This document shows, piece by piece, positions 57,821 to 64,000 of a DNA stretch of 64,000 nucleotides. The notes beneath the pieces were generated by a model. That model was given only the letters and a program-made list of their open reading frames with translations. It was not told where the DNA came from and did not search any database. The translations under genes and the position numbers were made by a program. Source of the DNA: Amanita rubescens (taxonomy: Eukaryota; Basidiomycota; Agaricomycetes; Agaricales; Amanitaceae); contig WION01000007.1 in assembly GCA_015039365.1 (NCBI GenBank), forward strand, positions 558,001-622,000. The letters run 5' to 3'. Position 1 is the stretch's first letter, and each line of letters begins with the position of its first letter.

Positions 57821-58059
57821 TTTAGCGGGGAGGGGGGTTTAGAATGGTGTTTGTGCCCACTTGTAATAAATAGTACATGTGCTTTCAGTTTCTATAGGAC
57901 CCTATTTTTTGTAAAGCGGAGAACTACAATAGGATATATTCAAAAAAAAGAAACCCCTCACGAGTGCGTTGAAGGTTCGCAAAGTTCCGTCGTCAGTCAT
58001 TCCGAATTAATTGTATAATCTGAGATACAGCGGGGCACTATTATCGTTGCACGTATAGA

Positions 58060-59453
58060 TCATTCAGCTCCTTCCAAACTAGCATCAAACTGCGTCAACA
58101 GCAGCCTCTCTATCCACCCATCTTTGGGGAATTGTTTTTCCCATTGATTATGCAGATGGACAGCAAATATTTTGTGTAACACCTGATCCAACCCACCGCC
58201 CTTTTCTAGTCCTAGTCCCATGGTCCATTTTCCTGACTTGTGATCAGGCACGAAAGGATCTGGTAAACGGTTGTCTATCCGGCACGAACGTCCGTCATTG
58301 AAGCAGAATGGGAGGATCTTGAAAGGCGGAACTCCCCCCGCAACCAGACGCCGCCACAACTTCAAGTAGAGAATGGAGCCCCAATCTGTGGTACCAGATC
58401 GTGGAGCACGCGACGTGTTTATGACGTGGAACGCCTCGCACAAGTACGGCGAATGTTTCCGGAATCGCATGAGCGCACCATTAAGAGCCGTGTACTTTTT
58501 GTCTTGATACACAAGGGTCGCATCAACCGGAGCTTCGCAAAAAAGTGTGGAGTACCGCACTCACCGTAACAATCCCACTGAGTGACAAACTCGTGCTCGA
58601 GAAGAGGTTCCAAGTCCCTCGTGAGCAAAGAATCCATATCCACCCACACGCCCCCATAATTCCACAACAAAAGCAACCGGATGAGATCCCCGTCCACCCA
58701 CGCCTTTTGATCATGAATCGCCAATAACGCGCTTCCATCCAACTCCGTCCCCCTCGCCAACGACGGAATATCCACAACTTGCATCTCAAACTGCGCCGGA
58801 TACTTTTCCAAATACGACTTCAAAATCCCATTATTCGTCAAATCCCCATTGGACCACAACACGAGTTTTGTCCGACGCAAATCCTGCGTGGCGAAGAAAG
58901 ATTTCAGCATCAACTCCTGCCTCGGTCCGAACTCTCTCAAGTCTGTCCTCCAATAAGTATGGAACGGAACTCGGCCCTCCGACCACGGCGTCCCGGGCGT
59001 ACCCAACGGCGGTCGAGAAGAAGGCGAGATCGGTTGGACCGTCCCAGCAAAATCATAACAGTCCAATCCAAAGCGCATCATCATCCCAGCTTGCACTTCG
59101 TTCTTTTTTGGTCCGTAAACGGCTTCGGATATATTGTACAACACGCTCGCGCGAGACGCGTCGAAACACCCTGCGAGAGGTGGAGTTGGCTCGATTTCAT
59201 CCGTCGCCCATGTGCGAGAGTAGAATGCTAGTTCGATGTGTGGCTCGTATAGGTAAAACCCGTAGATTAGGCAGAGAACGATGGTGGGTATGAAATATTT
59301 GAGGAGTGTGCGGGGTCTGAGACGGCACCGGAAACATGGCGTATTTTTGTGCCTGGGTGACCTGTACGTGGAGCTTTCTGGTGACGGGGAAGAGGAGGAA
59401 CGTGGCCGTCGACGGGACTTGAAGTGCGTGTAGCGGTAATCTGTCTTGTTCAT
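58060..59453 (-). CDS. Type II membrane glycosyltransferase with DxD motif (GT32-like)
   Basis: Exons 59453-58565 and 58502-58060 (62-nt intron) encode 443 residues. A basic cytoplasmic head of about 50 residues precedes a single anchor helix (YFIPTIVLCLIYGFYLY, residues 53-69), giving a type II Golgi or ER topology. The sugar-binding region has LVLWSNGDLTNNGILK, AIHDQKAWVDGDLIRLLLLW and NYGGVWVDMDSLLTRDLEPL, with D272-M-D274 as the metal-binding DxD, then HEFVTQWDCYDKKYTALNGA. This matches Och1/GT32-type and related alpha-glycosyltransferases that use nucleotide sugars. Donor and acceptor are unknown. The intron was placed to join WDCY to DKKYTALNG; reading through would hit a stop-free but non-homologous frame. 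Confidence 0.9.
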
Positions 59454-60026
59454 CTTCGGCCGACACGCCCATCATGGACGTTGCTGTCAAGCCAGATTTC
59501 TTTAGCCGCAGCATGACCGTGACACTTGTTCGGCGTATACGCTTTTTTTCTTTACTATTGCTACATAGCGGTCTCTCGTGTCATTGGTCCAACGGACTCG
59601 GGAGATGCCATGTATTCGTAGTCTATCTAACGGGTGACAAAAAAGATAGACGATAGTGTACCACCACAACAATTCTCCCTCCCAATCACAGCCAACACTA
59701 AGATCAACCGACCAAACCAGTCACTACACACTACGAAACGAGGGCGAGCATTCAACGTTCGAGGCAATAATATGGCAGACAATTAACGGAACCTTCGCAA
59801 GACGGGGATATGTATGGGCATATATAATCAGAAGGGCGTCGGATTGTACATGACGGGATGGGTTTGATGATACAAGGGGGAAGAACGCAGATTAATGTTA
59901 TTGGTTGGTGTAATGATTAGGCGGCCCCACTCTTGAATTGCTTGCTTCGAATGTGGATATAGATCAGACTCGGTCGATTGTTCCGTTTGATGACTCTTCA
60001 TGGGCTCCATCCATACCTCCGATCTC
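59454..60026. other. Spacer upstream of the glycosyltransferase and downstream of DHH1
   Basis: About 570 bp containing the promoter of the glycosyltransferase and the 3' flank of DHH1. No coding sequence, RNA gene or repeat recognised. A short AT-rich stretch (GGATATGTATGGGCATATAT near 59805) is the only notable composition change. Confidence 0.4.
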
Positions 60027-61686
60027 TCATCGACTAACGGGAACGCCGCCACGATACACCGGCGTACCTCGTGCCTGAGGAGTTGACATCGGGGCATTAG
60101 GCGATACACCATTCGGCCGGACCTGTTGCGGCTGAGTTCCGTTACTGGTGTATGCTACTTGACCATTCTTGATAGGCGGTGCCTGCGCCTGGGTTCTCGG
60201 CTGCTGTTGATGCTGCTGCTGCTGCTGGTGTTGTTGTGCCTGGCTCGGCCTTTGTGTCATTTCTTCCGGCATGCTGCTAGGCGCAACATATAGACTCCGA
60301 TCGATATTCTGAGGAATGGGTTGAATCTCCGTCCCGAGTTCCTGCTCGATTCTATACAAATTGAACCGGTCCTCGTATGTAACAAGATTGACGGCGAGAC
60401 CTAAATGTCCGAACCGCCCAGAACGTCCAATACGATGAAGATAAGTTTCGCTGTTCTTTGGGAAATCAAAGTTGATGACGACGTTTACGGCTTGGATGTC
60501 GATTCCACGTGTAAGAAGATCAGAACAGACGAGGTTGCGGCATACGCCATTACGGAAATCATGGAAAACACGGTTGCGATGCGATTGCAGCATCTTTGCG
60601 TGAGAGTAGAAGCACGAATATCCAAGCTCTGTCACCTTTTTGGCCAAGAGCTCGACACGTTGAGTAGAATTACAAAAGATGATAGATTGGTTGATTTGCA
60701 ACTAGAAATATAGATGAATGATTCTGAAGCATCTTTGCAAACGCCACTCACTTTAGAGAAGAGGGTGTTCAAGCAATGCACTTTCTGCCGCTCTTCTACA
60801 TAAGCGTAATATTGTGTAACGCCACGCAGGGTAAGTTCTTCCATGAGGTTGATTTCATACGGCAACTTCATGTGCTTGTCCTATGGTTACCGGCGGATCA
60901 ATTTTGAGCGAGAAGATGTGAAATAAATAAAAAATGCGCACTTTGAAATCCTTCACAATCATGGGAAATGTGGCACTGAATAGCATAACCTGCCTATCGT
61001 TAGGCAAGAACGAAAGTAGTTGCTCCATTACCGGAGCAAATTCGGGCGAAAGTAGTTTATCTGCCTCGTCCATCACGAAGACTGGGCATTCTGAAAGGTC
61101 GGCGACGTGTTTTCCAGCGAGGTCCAATATACGTCCGGGGGTTCCAACGAGAACGTGCACTGTTTCTGACAAGCGGAGAATATCATCTTTGAGGGTTGTC
61201 CCACCGGTGGTCACCATGACTTGAACACCCATGTGTTTTCCTAATATTTTACACACTTGAGATGTTTGTAAGGCGAGCTCACGAGTAGGCACGAGGAGAA
61301 GAGCCTGCATTTTGCTCTTATTGATGTCTATCTGTTGGAGGGCAGGGATGACAAAGGCGGCTGTTTTTCCGGTACCATTCTTGGCCCGGGCGAGGATATC
61401 ACGTTTGGTTAGGGCGATTGGGATGGCTTCTTCTTGAATGGGTGAGGGTTTTTCGAAACCAGCTTCAAAGATACCCATGAGGAGTTCTCGGCGTAGATAC
61501 ATGTCTTCAAATTCTAGACCTTTTGTTGCGGTGACATCCTCTGTTTGAGGACGTAGATCTTTCGGTGGTGCACGGAGACCGACTTTCCAGTTGTCATTTG
61601 AGGGTCTGATGAAAAATGAGCAAGAGTGGCATAGATACGAGACGAAGAGCACACGTTGAAGAGGTTGATGGACCTGTTTGCGACAT
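60027..61686 (-). CDS. DHH1: DHH1 (DDX6-type) DEAD-box RNA helicase
   Basis: Four exons (61686-61655, 61605-60942, 60880-60752, 60701-60027) encode 499 residues. Motifs: [20 protein letters not shown] at the start, [14 protein letters not shown] (Q motif), [46 protein letters not shown], then [29 protein letters not shown] and [10 protein letters not shown]. Dhh1 represses translation and promotes decapping in cytoplasmic P-bodies. The C-terminal tail is Gln/His/Pro-rich ([14 protein letters not shown]), fitting its phase-separation role. The 32-nt first exon ([11 protein letters not shown]) was found because it alone supplies an ATG with matching phase and a 49-nt intron. Confidence 0.96.
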
Positions 61687-61878
61687 TTCGAGCTTGGAGC
61701 GAAGAGGAGCAGAAGGACTGAGGAACTAAGCGGGCGGTTGGTATCTGCAGATGGGTGAGAGACAAAGTTCAAAGCGACGAATTCAAAAAGGTCGCGAGCT
61801 TTCACACGCTCATGCCAACACGTAAATTATAGTCTGTGCCTATCTATCTTTTCACGGAAATTCCTAGTATGTACTCTT

Positions 61879-62598
61879 TCATCGCCTTCTCCCATAACTA
61901 CACGACTTTTCGCATTCTTTCTCCATATCTTTTCCAATCCCACCCAAAACCAGTTGGAGTTCTTCTTTGTTTTTCGTGTCTCCAGCAAAGTATCTTCTCT
62001 TCTGTACCGCACCAAGCACGTTATCTTCAACTTGCTTGTAGGTCTCAGATCCAGGTTTTACCAAGGCTTCCAACAGTTCCACAATTGATTTGAGGGCAAT
62101 CTGCTCCAGAATAGGGTAATGATGAACCATTGAGCCAGGCGTTCCGCAAACAACAGGACAATCAGGATTAGGACATCCAGGCGGATCAGCGTATCCAATC
62201 AGAGTCCCATTTGCAGCATAGACATTGCGTTGACATTTTCCGTGAAAGTAGCCTGCGAAAATAGCATTTTGTAGAGTAGCTGGCGCCTTGTCGTGATAAC
62301 CAGTCAGAATCGGCGCCAAGTAGTCCAAGGGTGTTCTTTGTGGAGGATAGATCTGATTTGGAAGCATTCTTGATGATATTTCAGTTCGACTATGCGCGCA
62401 TATAGTCAGACTAGGCGCGTATTGGGAAGACGAATGACCCACTATCTTTGTCAAGACTGACTGAACTGGATCTGAATAGTTGCCGACGAAGACTTCCGTA
62501 ACCCCGGTTATACATTCGCCTTCGCAACAAAGCACGGCTAGTGGAAAGACGAGGAATAGCAGCACAGCTGTGTATTGGCGGGGGAGTGGGTATCCCAT
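61879..62598 (-). CDS. Hypothetical secreted or membrane-anchored protein
   Basis: A single exon of 239 residues from the ATG at 62598 (an upstream in-frame ATG at 62637 would add 13). The N-terminus MGYPLPRQYTAVLLFLVFPL followed by AVLCCEGEC looks like a signal peptide. The mature part has conserved-looking blocks (IYPPQRTPLDYLAPIL, FAGYFHGKCQRNVYA, GCPNPDCPVVCGTPGSMVHH) with several cysteines, and ends in a basic, Lys/Glu-rich helix. I do not recognise the family; paired Cys and the signal sequence suggest an extracellular or ER-lumen protein. It is downstream of and in the same orientation as DHH1's neighbour strand, with 192 bp to the DHH1 start. Confidence 0.75.
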   Translation of the reverse strand: MGYPLPRQYTAVLLFLVFPLAVLCCEGECITGVTEVFVGNYSDPVQSVLTKIVGHSSSQYAPSLTICAHSRTEISSRMLPNQIYPPQRTPLDYLAPILTGYHDKAPATLQNAIFAGYFHGKCQRNVYAANGTLIGYADPPGCPNPDCPVVCGTPGSMVHHYPILEQIALKSIVELLEALVKPGSETYKQVEDNVLGAVQKRRYFAGDTKNKEELQLVLGGIGKDMEKECEKSCSYGRRR

Positions 62599-62637
62599 AG
62601 TGAACGGTATGAACGAAGAGACTTTGTGACGTGACAT

Positions 62638-64000
62638 TAATGCTTAGGGTAACCATGTCATTGTCATTAATAGCATTCTGCTTCCAATTCTTCGCGAAGC
62701 TGAGATACGTCGGACAGAAACCTGACCTCGCTTCTTAGTCCAGATCAGTGGCTGCCTGCAACGTTGAATCAGTACACCTATCAGATCTCTGCGCCATTTA
62801 GTACACTGAACCAGGTTCAGACTACCCGCCAGAAACGTCTCTCGCACCAGAACGTCAGTAACGATAATATGTCTATCTTTGATTGAGGCGGCGCCTATAG
62901 CCGAGCGTTTCCACCCAGTCCAACCCTGAGTAGGCCCGCGAAATTTGTTCAGCACAGCAGCAGCAACATGATAATTGCCGGCTAAAGCTGCCCTGGCTCT
63001 ATTTCCATGTTGTTCCGTTAATGGAGCGTCGCGTAAGAATCCGATAAAGGACCCTCTTTTCTCTCTAAGCAGCGAGTCGAAGGTTTGGACCATTGACTTG
63101 TTTCTAAATGTCCCTAGGTCGAATTGACACCGGGTGAGTTATCAAGCAATCTCGATGCGCGCGGTAAATTACCCACTTACAAAGTGTTCCCAAGGTCGGT
63201 CCTGGCTCGCGAACGAAGGTGGCGCGAACTGACAAGTTTTTCATACCGCGTGTTCAGTTACTTATCTGAACACGCGTTTTGTTCATATTACGGCAAGAGG
63301 GACCTCTCGGCCTTGCCAATTTTACGCAGTAAAGCCCTTGAAGCAGGTTGTTCCTTCATCTTCCGTGATTCTGCTTTCAAGACACGCTCATGATTCCGTC
63401 CTTGTATGGATCGCTCCTTGGGCTCCCGGGTCACGTAATTACACGTAGAATGTGGCGTGAATGGAGTGACTCGGTCATAATGTTCTTTTGTGTGGATACT
63501 ATGAGGTTCCTAGTAGCTGGTCCATAGCCTCGCGCTCGGCCTTCAATTCCCGAGGTCGACTTCCTCTCCCAAGTATGGGGTGGCGAATATCGATTGAAGT
63601 TCCTAGGTAACAGGGATGCAACCCAAGTCAAGGTTAAGCTCGGTTGTAGATCTAGCGTCGCTGAAGATCTCCGTTTGCTCCTTCATTGAGCCCGCCCTGG
63701 TATCAATCCGCATTCACGTCCTAGCGTGTAGTCTCGACCGCTTTCATCGTATCGACCTCTAGAATCAATTTTCCAATCAGAAATGAGGGTACTATACCCT
63801 TTACCACCTCCGTCGATACCCATTTCTCCGTTCTTATCGTTTGTGTCGTGGATAAAAATGGACGAATGATACGTCATGTCAGCACTTCTAATGATTTCGT
63901 AAACCCTTTCTTATCGAGGCCGCCGTTATCCGAGACAGAAAACTTTTCGCCCTCGTCGTATCATTCCCCTAGGAGGTCACATTGACGTCAAAGGACGAAC
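62638..64000. other. Right-end region without recognisable genes
   Basis: About 1.36 kb. Open frames on the minus strand (for example 63093-62644) are not protein-like. The one clear structure is the perfect hairpin at 63247-63276. No tRNA or transposon terminal repeat was recognised. Confidence 0.45.
63247..63276. other. Perfect 11-bp inverted repeat (hairpin)
   Basis: CGCGTGTTCAG and CTGAACACGCG are exact reverse complements separated by the 8-base loop TTACTTAT. An 11-bp GC-containing perfect stem is unlikely by chance at a given spot. It could be a protein-binding palindrome, a transcript hairpin or a remnant of a small mobile element; no role is shown. Confidence 0.8.

Noticed and set aside
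1..64000. CRISPR arrays, bacterial operon features or rRNA genes
   Set aside because: The window is intron-rich fungal nuclear DNA; no regularly spaced direct repeats or rRNA-like sequence were seen.

Overview
The window is nuclear DNA of a basidiomycete fungus, most likely an Agaricomycete. Almost every gene carries several short GT-AG introns of about 45-65 nt with CTNAC-like branch points, and the content (mushroom-type sesquiterpene synthase, multi-intron P450s, NACHT proteins with an 'NNSQ' N-terminal segment, large Fe(II)/2OG oxygenase families) fits that group. Exon joins given here were worked out by hand from reading phase and splice sites; nearly all gene models sum to an exact multiple of three.

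Layout. 0-6 kb: a dead fragment of the CAB2 gene at the left edge, then three tandem 2OG-Fe(II) oxygenase paralogs on the minus strand. 6-14 kb: RAD52 and the telomere-capping gene STN1 in tandem, a Ser/Pro-rich protein of unknown function and an HMG-box transcription factor. 14-23 kb: an accessory region with three tandem NACHT (STAND/NLR-like) genes on the minus strand: one shortened, one full length with a C-terminal membrane region, one frameshifted. An aminoglycoside-phosphotransferase-like kinase and an unknown gene are lodged inside the array. Dead plus-strand ORF fragments and short boundary repeats mark the duplication units.

23-30 kb: conserved housekeeping genes: CAB2 (coenzyme A synthesis), SEC2 (Rab exchange factor), a MIX17/CHCHD2-type twin CX9C protein and an mL45/MBA1-like mitochondrial protein. 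31-41 kb: a probable sesquiterpenoid cluster with two intact paralogous P450s, a third dead P450 and a sesquiterpene synthase, separated by long gene-poor spacers. 41.8-51 kb: a large MFS transporter, then MAK5 and PWP2, two ribosome-biogenesis genes only 45 bp apart.

51-64 kb: small hypothetical membrane proteins, a gene-poor stretch of about 4 kb, an SDHAF2 succinate dehydrogenase assembly factor, a Golgi-type glycosyltransferase with a DxD motif, the DEAD-box helicase DHH1, a secreted or anchored protein of unknown function, and a gene-free right end that holds a strong perfect hairpin.

The most interesting parts are the decaying NACHT array with its inserted cassette, the terpene/P450 cluster (whose P450s encode the haem-ligand cysteine in an 11-nt micro-exon), two GC-AG introns in PWP2, and the CAB2 exon relic. 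I saw no tRNA, rRNA, CRISPR array or intact transposon.
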